From positions 1 through 60,548 of the forward strand of contig CAIUGT010000097.1 of NCBI GenBank assembly GCA_903898755.1: 60,548 nt of DNA. Direction: 5' to 3'. This document shows, one piece after another, positions 20,116 through 28,334 of this stretch. The notes beneath the pieces are model-generated. The model was not told the DNA's origin and searched no databases. It saw only the letters and a list, made by a program, of their open reading frames with translations. The stretch comes from an uncultured bacterium (lineage in GTDB: Bacteria > Planctomycetota > Phycisphaerae > Phycisphaerales > SM1A02). How positions within the stretch are numbered: the stretch's first letter is position 1; each line of letters opens with the position of its first letter. A program made the translations under genes and the position numbers.

Positions 20116-21087
20116 ATGAGCCGGCGTAACACACGCAACGCTGGTGACGCAGATCGTCTACTCAGCCAATTCACCGCGCTTGGTGATGTTGTTCGTTTGC
20201 GTATGTTGCAACTTTTGACCGACGAGGAATTGAGCGTTGGCGAGTTGGCGCGCATTGTGCAAGTGCCGCAAAGCACCGCGAGTCGCCATCTGAAACCTTT
20301 GCTTGATGGTGGGTGGATCGCGCGTCGCAGCGACGGCACCGCGGGTTTGTATCGCATGGCCAACGCCACCATGCCGGATGATTCCAAAGCATTGTGGGAA
20401 GTGGCGCGCCAAAGTATTCAAACCCATCCCGAGGTCGCGCAAGATCGCCAGCGCATGTCCAGTGTGATTTCGTCTCGCCGTGTGGATAGCGAGGCGTTCT
20501 TTGGCCGCATGGGTGGCGAATGGAGCGATGTTCGTCAGAAACTTTTTGGCACGCGCCTCACCAACGCCGCGCTGCTGGATCTTTTGGATCCCGACACCGT
20601 GGTCGCTGATTTGGGTTGTGGTACCGGCGAGGCCAGCGAAGTGTTGGCTGGGTTGGTGCGCAAAGTCATCGCGGTGGACCGTGAAAAATCAATGTTGGAT
20701 GCCGCGCAGAAAAGACTTGCGCATGTGAAGCATGTGGAATTTCGCCGCGGCAGCATGGAAGCCTTGCCGTTGAAAGATGGCGAAGTTGATCTTGCCATTG
20801 CCATGCTTGTGTTGCATCACATTGTGGATATCGAAGCGGCGCTGAGTGAAGTCGCGCGCGCGCTCAAGGCAAACGGGCGGTTGTTTATTGTTGATATGGT
20901 GGCGCATGATCGCCGTGCGTATGCCGCCAGCATGGGCCATGTGCATTTGGGATTTTCCGCCGACACCATTCGCCGTGTGGCCAAATCGGCGGGTTTTGAA
21001 TTACTGCGCTATCGGTTGCTTGCCAGCGATCCAGTGGCAACTGGTCCGGGTTTATTCACAGCGTTGCTTGGCAAAAAAGCAAAATAA
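20116..21087 (+). CDS. ArsR-type HTH fused to SAM-dependent methyltransferase
   Basis: A 323-residue two-domain protein. Residues about 12-95 form a winged helix of the ArsR type (FTALGDVVRLRMLQLLTDEE, VGELARIVQVPQSTASRHLK). Residues about 150-290 form a class I methyltransferase with motif I VVADLGCGTGEASEVL, then EKSMLDAAQKRL and LAIAMLVLHHI, close to the Methyltransf_11 group. The cysteine metal sites of classical ArsR are absent. Fusions of this kind occur widely and are often found near methionine/SAM-cycle genes; here the neighbour is a lipoprotein gene, while metH lies 33 kb away. It may sense SAM or SAH and act as a repressor; this is inference. Confidence 0.85.
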   Translation: MSRRNTRNAGDADRLLSQFTALGDVVRLRMLQLLTDEELSVGELARIVQVPQSTASRHLKPLLDGGWIARRSDGTAGLYRMANATMPDDSKALWEVARQSIQTHPEVAQDRQRMSSVISSRRVDSEAFFGRMGGEWSDVRQKLFGTRLTNAALLDLLDPDTVVADLGCGTGEASEVLAGLVRKVIAVDREKSMLDAAQKRLAHVKHVEFRRGSMEALPLKDGEVDLAIAMLVLHHIVDIEAALSEVARALKANGRLFIVDMVAHDRRAYAASMGHVHLGFSADTIRRVAKSAGFELLRYRLLASDPVATGPGLFTALLGKKAK

Positions 21088-21178
21088 TCTAATTCAAGCA
21101 CGTGCATCCCATCGCAATGTGGCGGCGCGCTCGGGAAGACATGCAGGTTCACTGGCGACATAAAAGAACTTGTTTCAA

Positions 21179-21211
21179 ATAAAAAAGCCGCGGAGAGTAT
21201 CTCCGCGGCTT
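21179..21211 (-). terminator. Rho-independent terminator of dnaK
   Basis: A perfect 11-bp stem AAGCCGCGGAG / CTCCGCGGCTT with loop AGTAT. On the minus strand it is followed by TTTTTTATTTG. It lies 28 bases after the dnaK stop. Confidence 0.92.
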
Positions 21212-21238
21212 CATGGGTTCACACTGTTCAGAAGCGAA

Positions 21239-23143
21239 TTACTTCTGATCTTTGACTTCAAACTCGGCGTCAATCACATCGTCTTTGCCGCCTTGGGTCT
21301 TGGTCTCGCCCGCGCCTTCGCCAGGCTTTTGACCAGCGGAACTGGCCTCATAAACGGCTTTGCCAAGTTCCATTGCGGCATCATTCAAGTTCTTCATGGC
21401 CGCTTGAATGGACGCCTTGTCCTCGCCCTTGAGTTTGTCCTCTAGGTTTGACAACGCGCTCTCCACTTTGCCACGGCTGTCCTGCGAAATCTTTCCGCCA
21501 TGCTCCTCCAAACTTTTCTTGGTGGAGTACGCCAACGCTTCGCCCTGATTGCGCAGGTCGATCAGTTCGCGCCGAGTTTTGTCGGCCGAGGCATTTTGCT
21601 CAGCTTCTTGACGCATGCGGGTCACTTCTTCCTTGCTCAAACCGCTCGAGCCAGTGATGCGGATTTCCTTCTTGGTGCTGGTGGCCTTATCGGTTGCGGA
21701 AACATTCAAGATTCCGTTGGCGTCAATGGCAAACTCAACCTCAATTTGCGGCAATCCACGCGGCGCTGAACCAATTCCCGTCAAGTCGAAACGACCTAGG
21801 CTGCGGTTGTCCGCGGCGAACTCGCGCTCGCCCTGCATCACGTGAATGGTGACACTGGTTTGATTGTCCGCGGCCGTGGAGAACGTTTCCTTCTTGCTGG
21901 TTGGAATAGTGGTGTTGCTCTGGATCAGCTTGGTCATGACGCCACCAAGCGTTTCCACGCCCAGTGAAAGCGGAGTGACATCAAGCAGCAGAACATCCTT
22001 CACATCGCCTTGCAACACTGCGCCTTGAATTGCGGCGCCAATGGCAACCACTTCATCAGGGTTGATGCTGCGATCAAGTTCTTGCGTTTGGAAAATATCC
22101 TTGGCAATGTCTTGCACCTTTGGAATACGAATGGATCCACCAACCATGACCACTTCTTGAATGTCCTTGGCGGACAACTTGGCGTCACGCAACGCTTGCT
22201 CGCATGGACCACGCAAACGATCAAACAAATCCTTGCACATGTCCTCAAAACGAGAGCGCGTGACGGTGACTTGCAAATGGCGCGGACCACTTTGATCCGC
22301 CGTGATAAACGGCAAATTCACCACTGTTTCAAGTTGATTTGACAACTCAATCTTGGCTTTTTCCGCGGCTTCCTTGAGTCGTTGCAAAGCCATAGCGTCC
22401 TTGCGGACATCAATGCCTTCCTTCTTGCGGAATTCCTCGGCAATGAAATCGATCAAGCGTTGATCAAAGTCGTCGCCACCAAGATGGCCATCGCCGTTGG
22501 TGCCCATGACTTCAAACACGCCGTCACCAATATCCAAAATGCTGACGTCGAATGTTCCGCCGCCCAAATCAAACACGGCAATGCGGCCATTCTTTTTCTT
22601 TTCTAAACCATAAGCCAAAGCCGCGGCGGTTGGCTCATTGATGATGCGCTCCACTTGAAGACCAGCGATTTCGCCGGCGTCCTTGGTGGCTTGGCGTTGA
22701 CTGTCGTTGAAATACGCAGGCACGGTGATGACTGCGCGATCCACTTTCTCGCCAAGATAATCCTCGGCCACTTTTTTCAGCTCTTGCAAAATCATTGCGC
22801 TAATTTCTGGCGGTGTGTATTCCTTGCCGCGAATTTCCACCTTGACCAAATCCTGCGAGCCACCGGTGACCGCGTACGGCACCATTTTCTCTTCGCCTTC
22901 AACTTCGCTGTGACGGCGACCCATGAAGCGCTTGATGCTGAATACGGTGTTCTTTGGATTGGTCACTTGCTGATGGCGCGCAGGCTGGCCAACCAGTCGC
23001 TCGCCCTTTTCAGTAAATCCGACAACGCTTGGGGTGGTGCGGCTGCCTGAAGTGTTGATTAACACTTTGGGTTGACCACCCTCCATGACGGAGACGCATG
23101 AATTTGTTGTTCCTAAATCGATTCCAATAATTTTTCCAGCCAT
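21239..23143 (-). CDS. dnaK: Molecular chaperone DnaK (Hsp70)
   Basis: A 634-residue Hsp70. The nucleotide-binding domain has [13 protein letters not shown] at the start, [29 protein letters not shown] and [21 protein letters not shown]. The substrate domain has [20 protein letters not shown] and the [19 protein letters not shown] block. A helical lid follows, and the tail ends in an acidic [12 protein letters not shown] motif like the usual EEVKD. Length is standard. ATG 23143 has AGGA upstream; an in-frame ATG at 23188 was rejected. grpE and dnaJ are not next to it. I looked for a CIRCE element in the upstream region and found none. It ends in a strong terminator, so it is a single-gene unit. 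Confidence 0.98.
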   Translation of the reverse strand: MAGKIIGIDLGTTNSCVSVMEGGQPKVLINTSGSRTTPSVVGFTEKGERLVGQPARHQQVTNPKNTVFSIKRFMGRRHSEVEGEEKMVPYAVTGGSQDLVKVEIRGKEYTPPEISAMILQELKKVAEDYLGEKVDRAVITVPAYFNDSQRQATKDAGEIAGLQVERIINEPTAAALAYGLEKKKNGRIAVFDLGGGTFDVSILDIGDGVFEVMGTNGDGHLGGDDFDQRLIDFIAEEFRKKEGIDVRKDAMALQRLKEAAEKAKIELSNQLETVVNLPFITADQSGPRHLQVTVTRSRFEDMCKDLFDRLRGPCEQALRDAKLSAKDIQEVVMVGGSIRIPKVQDIAKDIFQTQELDRSINPDEVVAIGAAIQGAVLQGDVKDVLLLDVTPLSLGVETLGGVMTKLIQSNTTIPTSKKETFSTAADNQTSVTIHVMQGEREFAADNRSLGRFDLTGIGSAPRGLPQIEVEFAIDANGILNVSATDKATSTKKEIRITGSSGLSKEEVTRMRQEAEQNASADKTRRELIDLRNQGEALAYSTKKSLEEHGGKISQDSRGKVESALSNLEDKLKGEDKASIQAAMKNLNDAAMELGKAVYEASSAGQKPGEGAGETKTQGGKDDVIDAEFEVKDQK

Positions 23144-23303
23144 TGTTGTGTTCCTTTTCTGTCCTCGAAATTTCGGGGACAATTGCATAGTGCAAGAGCG
23201 ATGCCAAACATATTAGAATCTATTTCTCTTTGTCAGAATGCCTATTCAAGAGGGGTTTGCAAGCCGATAGAAGTAGCATGTTGCCCCAATTTCCATTTTT
23301 AAC

Positions 23304-24368
23304 ATGCCGCCGACCAATGCATTCTGCCAAAGCGGCACCCGTGGAATTTTTGGCATGACCGAGGCGGCCGTACAAACCGCGGAAGAGCCATTGTCTACAC
23401 CTCGCCGCACGCGTTGGGATTGGGCAGCCATGGCCATAGATACCGCATGGTTCAGTTTGTTTTTGGTGTGGCTTATCGGGCGAATTGTCGGGGATAGAAA
23501 TAGTTTGGTGCAGTGGATTTCCTGGATTCCAACTTTGGGTGTAGTCGCATTCGGGTGTATGTGGTTGGCGTGTCGGGCAGGGGATCGTCGCCGACATCGA
23601 TTTCGTAGGTGGGGCGGATTAGCGTGCGCGGCGTTATCTGTTGGCGCCGCGGTGCGCGGAGATTTTTGTCCGTGGACGGATCGTGTCGCACCATCACCGC
23701 AAGACATTCATATTGTGCAGTGGAATACGGATCACCCAAGCGGCAACGATCCGCGCAGCATGGAAGCGCTTGCCACTCTTTCTGCGGAGCATCCAGCCGA
23801 TTTATTTTTGATCAGCAACCGAGGTTCAATCACAACTCAAGAATGCGTTCATGCATGGGCTGGTTCAAATTTTTCCAGCGTGGGAGCAGGACCGTTCGCA
23901 TGTGTCACCACATTTCCAATTGAAGAAGCCAGAGTGATTGCGGCGACGGGGAAGGGCAACGATATGGTGTGGGTGGCCAAGTTTGTTGTTCGACCTCCAT
24001 CGTGGAATGGTCGAGCGCTTCGCATAGCCATGGTTGATCTGCCAAGCAAGCCAACATTGTCGCGTATGCAAGTCGCGCAAGAACTTTTGGCAGACATTCG
24101 CCGTGGTGATCTTGGCGAAGTGGATATTGTCGCCGGGGATTTCAACGCTCTACCAGGAAGTTTGATTCTTTCCGGCGTCTTTCCAATGTTTCACGACTCT
24201 TGGGCGGAGGCGGGCTCTGGCTTGCGCCTTTCATGGCCGCGTTTATTACCATTGTTGTCCATTGATCACGTGTTGCTTGCGCCAGACATGCGAGCTATTT
24301 CTAGCGTCACGGCGGACCCCGGAGTTTCCAAGCATCGAATGAATGTGGTTTCGCTGCGACCGCGATAA
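23304..24368 (+). CDS. Membrane protein with degenerate endonuclease/exonuclease/phosphatase (EEP) domain
   Basis: Up to 354 residues. Three hydrophobic segments (about 43-65, 72-92, 103-120; for example WFSLFLVWLIGRIVG) are followed by a C-terminal EEP-fold domain (about 135-350) that would face the outside. EEP motifs seen are QWNTDHPSG, AGDFNALPGS and SIDHVLLAP. The Glu usually found after the second strand (LQE) is replaced (DLFLISNRG), and the last SDH motif reads SKH, so activity is doubtful. Related membrane EEP proteins are common in planctomycetes. The start could also be ATG 23355, which removes 17 poorly conserved residues and has GGA upstream. It is divergent from dnaK and converges tightly (10 bases) with the pseudopilin gene. 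Confidence 0.78.
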   Translation: MPPTNAFCQSGTRGIFGMTEAAVQTAEEPLSTPRRTRWDWAAMAIDTAWFSLFLVWLIGRIVGDRNSLVQWISWIPTLGVVAFGCMWLACRAGDRRRHRFRRWGGLACAALSVGAAVRGDFCPWTDRVAPSPQDIHIVQWNTDHPSGNDPRSMEALATLSAEHPADLFLISNRGSITTQECVHAWAGSNFSSVGAGPFACVTTFPIEEARVIAATGKGNDMVWVAKFVVRPPSWNGRALRIAMVDLPSKPTLSRMQVAQELLADIRRGDLGEVDIVAGDFNALPGSLILSGVFPMFHDSWAEAGSGLRLSWPRLLPLLSIDHVLLAPDMRAISSVTADPGVSKHRMNVVSLRPR

Positions 24369-24378
24369 ATGAAGTCGT

Positions 24379-25137
24379 TTAGCGATCAATTTCTTTTTGA
24401 ATTGAAGCCCAAATTTTAGGGAATGACTCGTTTGGGATTTCACCAGTGATGCGAGCGTTCAGTTTGGGAGCAAGGAATTTTTCGTTGTTGAACCAGCGAA
24501 TTTCACCGCCACTGCTGAGGCTGTTGCTGCCTTTCGCATGGTTGAAATCCTTGGCCGATCGCATGCCATCCGTCAATAAAACATTGTTGGCAATGTCATT
24601 GAATAAAATTCGTTTGCCAGTTTTTGTGTCGCAACCACCCGCGTATTGATAGTTGCAAAACAATTGGCGATCAGTCGAAACTGGGTGTGTTGAGATATTT
24701 TCTAAATCAGCCTGATATGTTTCGAATGAATGATCCCCATGATGAGATGGGCAGTACAAACATTTGCAATTATCTAAATAGCCATACTTCAGTAAAAGTC
24801 CAAGACCGTCCCACTCCTCATGGTCGGCAGAGGATTCTTTCGCGGTGATGGCCATAGTGTTTTGGAATTGCTTTGTGTCATATGGAATGCTTGTGGGCAT
24901 GAATTGACGACTTTGATCATTTGCGTATCCGTTGAACCCGTAATAAATAGAGCGCATGTTGTTTGCGCACATTAATTTTTCAGCGGAGCCGCGCACGCCT
25001 TTTAATGTTGGCATCATGATGCCAAACAACAATGCAATAATTGAAAGCGTGACAAGAAGCTCAATAAGACTAAAGCCAGCCGCCGATTTGAATGGTCGGG
25101 TCGAAAGGGTCAAAGATGTATCGTCGGTATTTTTCAT
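24379..25137 (-). CDS. Type II secretion/type IV pilin-like pseudopilin
   Basis: A 252-residue protein with a prepilin leader: a polar N-region, then GFSLIELLVTLSIIALLFGIMM (residues about 21-42). This carries the Gly before the cleavage site, Phe as the first mature residue and Glu at position 5, which fits PilD-type cleavage and methylation. The mature part has several Cys (CANNMRS, CKCLYCPSHHG, GGCDT) and a NVLLTDGMRS block close to the H-X9-DG type planctomycete pseudopilins. Those families are abundant in planctomycetes and their role is unclear. ATG 25137 is preferred over 25182 because it sits at the leader. No secretion or pilus genes are nearby. Confidence 0.85.
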   Translation of the reverse strand: MKNTDDTSLTLSTRPFKSAAGFSLIELLVTLSIIALLFGIMMPTLKGVRGSAEKLMCANNMRSIYYGFNGYANDQSRQFMPTSIPYDTKQFQNTMAITAKESSADHEEWDGLGLLLKYGYLDNCKCLYCPSHHGDHSFETYQADLENISTHPVSTDRQLFCNYQYAGGCDTKTGKRILFNDIANNVLLTDGMRSAKDFNHAKGSNSLSSGGEIRWFNNEKFLAPKLNARITGEIPNESFPKIWASIQKEIDR

Positions 25138-25244
25138 CCGATAACAACCTTGTCCGCGAGAACGGTCTCGCGCCCAATCCAAACCTCACAACACTATCTT
25201 GACACGCATTTTGCAAAAGTACAAATTATTTTGAAATTCTTCGT

Positions 25245-25301
25245 GACTTTTCAAAAAGTCGCAGTAGGTTCATTGCATGGTGGTTCCTAATCAAGGGAAC
25301 C
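25245..25301 (+). promoter_or_regulatory. Two inverted repeats upstream of the ECF sigma gene
   Basis: GACTTTT / AAAAGTC (25245-25260, 2-base loop) and GGTTCC / GGAACC (25282-25301, 8-base spacer) lie between the divergent pseudopilin and ECF sigma genes. The second lies just ahead of the ribosome-binding site. They could be operator sites or RNA hairpins in the 5' leader. A clear ECF-type promoter was not identified. Confidence 0.35.
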
Positions 25302-25324
25302 GCTTACAACCAGGAGGAGTGGAA

Positions 25325-25909
25325 ATGACCTTTCAATCAGGCGAAGAAGAGTGGGTTTTTATGTCGAAAGTTGCTTCAGGTGATGAAGCCGCAATCGCAG
25401 AGTTATACGATGCATTTGGAGCTTTAGTGTTCAAGTCCGCGCGCCAAGTTTTAACGCGCCGCGCCGAAGCCGAAGATGCCGTTCAGGAAATTTTTATCCA
25501 GCTTTGGAAGACGGCAGATCGTTTCGACTTCCGCAGAGCGCGATTGGTGACTTGGGTGATGTTGCTCACTCGACGTCATTTAATTGACAAACTGCGTCGC
25601 AAGAGTTCGCGCCCAGAAACGCTTGGTTTTGAAGCGGATAACAGCAGTTTTAAGCAAATGAATGAGCGTTCCAACCACGCAGCTCAACCTATGGTGACTT
25701 CTGAAGGCAACAATGCAATTCGTGCCAAGATCGCTGAATTGCCTGAACTGCAACGTGAAGTCATTGAGCGTGCGTACATCAAGGGTCATACGCTTCGTGA
25801 AGTAAGTGAGCAGTTGAATGTTCCGCTTGGAACCATCAAAAGCGCTCTAAGCCGTGGCCTGGGTCGTCTGCGTGAACGCATGAGTGGTTCGACCGAAGAG
25901 ATAGCGTAA
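25325..25909 (+). CDS. ECF RNA polymerase sigma factor
   Basis: A 194-residue sigma factor of the extracytoplasmic-function type. Region 2 has ELYDAFGALVFKSARQVLTR, AEDAVQEIFIQLWKTADRFD and ARLVTWVMLLTRRHLIDKLRR. Region 4 has LPELQREVIERAYIKGHTLREVSEQLNVPLGTIKSALSRGL, the recognition helix. The layout matches SigK-like ECF factors that pair with RskA anti-sigma factors, and an RskA-like gene follows. ATG 25325 is chosen because AGGAGG stands ten bases upstream, one of the best ribosome-binding sites in the window; an in-frame GTG/ATG at 25277 was rejected. A strong terminator lies between it and the anti-sigma gene, so the two may be made at different levels. Confidence 0.92.
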   Translation: MTFQSGEEEWVFMSKVASGDEAAIAELYDAFGALVFKSARQVLTRRAEAEDAVQEIFIQLWKTADRFDFRRARLVTWVMLLTRRHLIDKLRRKSSRPETLGFEADNSSFKQMNERSNHAAQPMVTSEGNNAIRAKIAELPELQREVIERAYIKGHTLREVSEQLNVPLGTIKSALSRGLGRLRERMSGSTEEIA

Positions 25910-25968
25910 GAAGTGCAATAAGACCGTTATTTGTTCGACTCTGGTTGTGAGAACAAATCAATGAACGT

Positions 25969-26005
25969 AAGCCTGCGAAGGATTTCCTTCGCAGGCTTTG
26001 TTTTT
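25969..26005 (+). terminator. Rho-independent terminator after the ECF sigma gene
   Basis: A 14-bp perfect inverted repeat AAGCCTGCGAAGGA / TCCTTCGCAGGCTT, followed by TGTTTTTAG on the plus strand. It stands 60 bases past the sigma gene stop and 320 bases before the anti-sigma gene. Confidence 0.9.
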
Positions 26006-26250
26006 AGGACCCAAGTTATTTTGCGGGTTATTGATGCAGAAATCTATTTTTCCCATTTCTTGTGGCAGAAAAAACAACGATGAAAAAGTTATTTTTCCAA
26101 AAAGGAGAATTGGTTGCAGCCTTCGTCCGCGCTGCTGCGGATATGTCTGACAATCAGGGAGTGGCAAGGGTCAGAACATGACTCTTGGTTACGGGTTTGC
26201 TCCTCGTTCGTGGTCTAAGTTGGACTACAGGGGTAAACCTTCAAAAGGGT

Positions 26251-26280
26251 GTTTGTTGCATCAACTTTGATGTGGCAAAC
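26251..26280 (+). promoter_or_regulatory. Stable hairpin in the leader of the anti-sigma gene
   Basis: GTTTGTTGCATCA (26251-26263) can pair over all 13 positions with TGATGTGGCAAAC (26268-26280), three of them G-U type pairs, around an ACTT loop. A second small stem AAAGGGC / GCTCTTT follows before the start codon. The wobble pairs suggest an RNA structure rather than a DNA site. The rest of the 420-base gap 25910-26328 holds the sigma terminator and no gene I can support. Confidence 0.45.
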
Positions 26281-26328
26281 AAACAAGGCTAAAGGGCGTT
26301 GGCTCTTTGACCGATGGAGATTGAACCA

Positions 26329-27210
26329 ATGACTACTCCTGAACCAATGCGACGAGATGAATTGCTTGAGATGGCTTCTTTAGACGCCCTAGGAATGCTT
26401 GAGGCCGATGAAGCTGCTTTCTTCAGCCGCAGTTTTTTAGAAGCTCCACGCATGGTGCAAGATGAAATTCGCGCTTTGCAAGCCAGTATTGCCTCCGATC
26501 TTCAATTGGTTTCCGATGAGGAACCACCTGCGTTCTTGCGTAATAAGGTCATTGGCGCAGTGCTAGAGGAAATTGACCAGGTGAGCCTTGGACTTGCTCC
26601 AATCGCAACCATTGGCGCATTACGCAATGCGCGCGCGTCAAATGCGCAGTCTGAACATGGTGTTGAATCCGCGACTCGGTTTGATGATGTTGAACAACAT
26701 CTTCAAGTTGAACGACGCGCAATTCGTGTGCGTTCAATGAATCGTTCGCTCATGGCGTGGCGCGCTGCGACAGTGGGTTTGGCGGCATCGCTTCTGGCGA
26801 CATTCATGTGGGTGACTGTCATTGCGAACAAAGCCATGGATTCCAACCGCCTTGCTTTAACTCAAGTGACCGAGGCCGAAATTATTCAGCAGTTGGGAAC
26901 GAATTTCAACCAGTTTTTATCTTCGCCATGTCAGACTTTGTCTTTGTTGACTACCCGAAATGAGAATGTGGCTGGTGTTCTCTATATCAATCTGAAGACG
27001 AACGAGTCCTTCTTGATTGGTTTCGGTTTGCAGACCAACAAGGATTACACAGTTCGATTGAATCACAAAGATGGCTCAAGTGTGCAAATGGGCAAGTTGA
27101 TCGGCGGCAGCAAGATCACGGGCGGATTGTTAGCGGCCTTGGACATGAACCAAAAAGTGTCCATTGAAGTGCTAGATGACCAAGGCCAAGTTGTGCTGCG
27201 CGCAGCGTAA
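26329..27210 (+). CDS. RskA-like anti-sigma factor, membrane anchored
   Basis: A 293-residue single-pass membrane protein. The N-terminal cytoplasmic part (about 1-140) starts with LLEMASLDALGMLEADEAAFF, typical of the sigma-binding anti-sigma domain. It lacks the HxxxCxxC zinc motif. A membrane helix follows at about 142-166 (VGLAASLLATFMWVTVIA). The outer part has strands such as VAGVLYINLKTNESFLIG and KDYTVRLNHKDG, as in the RskA C domain (anti-sigma-K). It should hold the ECF factor encoded just upstream at the membrane until regulated proteolysis frees it. ATG 26329 has GGAG at a good distance; an ATG at 26314 overlaps that site. A strong terminator follows. Confidence 0.83.
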   Translation: MTTPEPMRRDELLEMASLDALGMLEADEAAFFSRSFLEAPRMVQDEIRALQASIASDLQLVSDEEPPAFLRNKVIGAVLEEIDQVSLGLAPIATIGALRNARASNAQSEHGVESATRFDDVEQHLQVERRAIRVRSMNRSLMAWRAATVGLAASLLATFMWVTVIANKAMDSNRLALTQVTEAEIIQQLGTNFNQFLSSPCQTLSLLTTRNENVAGVLYINLKTNESFLIGFGLQTNKDYTVRLNHKDGSSVQMGKLIGGSKITGGLLAALDMNQKVSIEVLDDQGQVVLRAA

Positions 27211-27245
27211 TCAGGGTTGAGTTCCAAAATCGAATTTGCAATTTC

Positions 27246-27288
27246 AAGCCGAGCATTCAATGAATTTGAATGCTCGGCTTTCTTTTTG
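27246..27288 (+). terminator. Rho-independent terminator after the anti-sigma gene
   Basis: A perfect 15-bp stem AAGCCGAGCATTCAA / TTGAATGCTCGGCTT with a TGAAT loop, followed by TCTTTTTG. It isolates the sigma/anti-sigma unit from the aminotransferase gene. Confidence 0.93.
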
Positions 27289-27308
27289 CCATGCGTTACC
27301 TTGTAGGC

Positions 27309-28238
27309 ATGGTGATTTGGTTCAACGGTTCGTTTCTTGGCTCCGACGACGCAAAGCTTTCGCCGCTTGACGCGGGCTTGCAACATGGAGTGGGTCTGTT
27401 CGAAACATTGCAAGCGCGCAATGGGCACGTGTTTCGCCTGCAAGATCATTTACAGCGCTTGCGCCGCAGTGCCACCGAACTTGAGTTGATGAGTTCGCTT
27501 CATATTGAACCTTTGACAGAGGCGGTTGGAGAAGTGGTGAAGAAGTGGGGCGACAGCGACGCGCGGATTCGTATTACATTGACCGGCGGCGTGGTCAACA
27601 TGTTGCGAGCCGTGAGGGAAGCAACAGCGGATGACAAGCAAGACGCGGCCGCGCCAGCGCCAGTGCGCACAGATCCAACATTGTTGATCGTGGCCAGCGC
27701 GGCCACGCCATTTCCGGCGGAGTTGTTTCAGCGCGGCGTTGGCGTGATGGTGTCGGATCAGAGGGTTTCCAATTCCGATCGCTTTGCGGCGCACAAAACG
27801 TTGGCGTATTGGCCGCGCCTATTTGCCTTGCGACAGGCGGCGCGCGCTGGCGCCAGTGAGTCGCTGTGGTTTGACACGCGCGGACAGTTGGCCTGCGGTT
27901 GCACCAGCAATTTTTTTCTTGTGAAGGCTGGTGAACTGGTGACGCCGCCATCCGGTGATGAGGACAATTCAAGTCCGGTGTTGCCAGGAATTGCCCGCAA
28001 GACTGTAATGGAGATTGCGCAATCCCAAGGCGTGCAGGTGCGGCGCAAGGCGATTTTAATAGACGATGTGTTGGCCGCCGACGAATGTTTTTTAACCAAC
28101 GCCGCATGGGGCGTGCTGCCTGTGGTGCGAGTTGAAAAAGCCACGATTGGCGCAGGAAAACCTGGTGATTTGACGGGGCGCCTTCGCCAAGGTTGGTTGC
28201 AGTTGGTAGCGCAGCAGTGTCCGGCGCAAGCGCGGTGA
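27309..28238 (+). CDS. Class IV aminotransferase (BCAT / aminodeoxychorismate lyase-like)
   Basis: A 309-residue PLP enzyme of fold type IV. Visible are DAGLQHGVGLFETLQARNGHVFRLQDHLQRL at the N-terminus, the PLP-binding Lys (about 163) in AAHKTLAYWPRLF, and SLWFDTRGQLACGCTSNFFLVKAGELVTPP, then VLPGIARKTVMEIA. Members include branched-chain aminotransferase (IlvE), D-amino-acid aminotransferase and 4-amino-4-deoxychorismate lyase (PabC). The short length and the GLFET start favour a PabC-like or general class IV enzyme. The substrate cannot be decided here. ATG 27309 is taken; upstream in-frame codons run into the terminator. dnaE follows after 96 bases. Confidence 0.85.
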   Translation: MVIWFNGSFLGSDDAKLSPLDAGLQHGVGLFETLQARNGHVFRLQDHLQRLRRSATELELMSSLHIEPLTEAVGEVVKKWGDSDARIRITLTGGVVNMLRAVREATADDKQDAAAPAPVRTDPTLLIVASAATPFPAELFQRGVGVMVSDQRVSNSDRFAAHKTLAYWPRLFALRQAARAGASESLWFDTRGQLACGCTSNFFLVKAGELVTPPSGDEDNSSPVLPGIARKTVMEIAQSQGVQVRRKAILIDDVLAADECFLTNAAWGVLPVVRVEKATIGAGKPGDLTGRLRQGWLQLVAQQCPAQAR

Positions 28239-28334
28239 ACGCGCGATTGTGGACAACCTGACGAATTTTGGATGGGGGGTGGAAGGCGATTACTATTGCT
28301 TTGTTCGCTAATCAATACTTGAAGAGGAGCTTCA

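Noticed and set aside
23144-23303. CIRCE or sigma-32-type control site before dnaK
   Set aside because: No TTAGCACTC-N9-GAGTGCTAA and no convincing CTTGAA/CCCCAT pair was found. A CTGACA/TAATAT pair exists but with a 15-base spacer.
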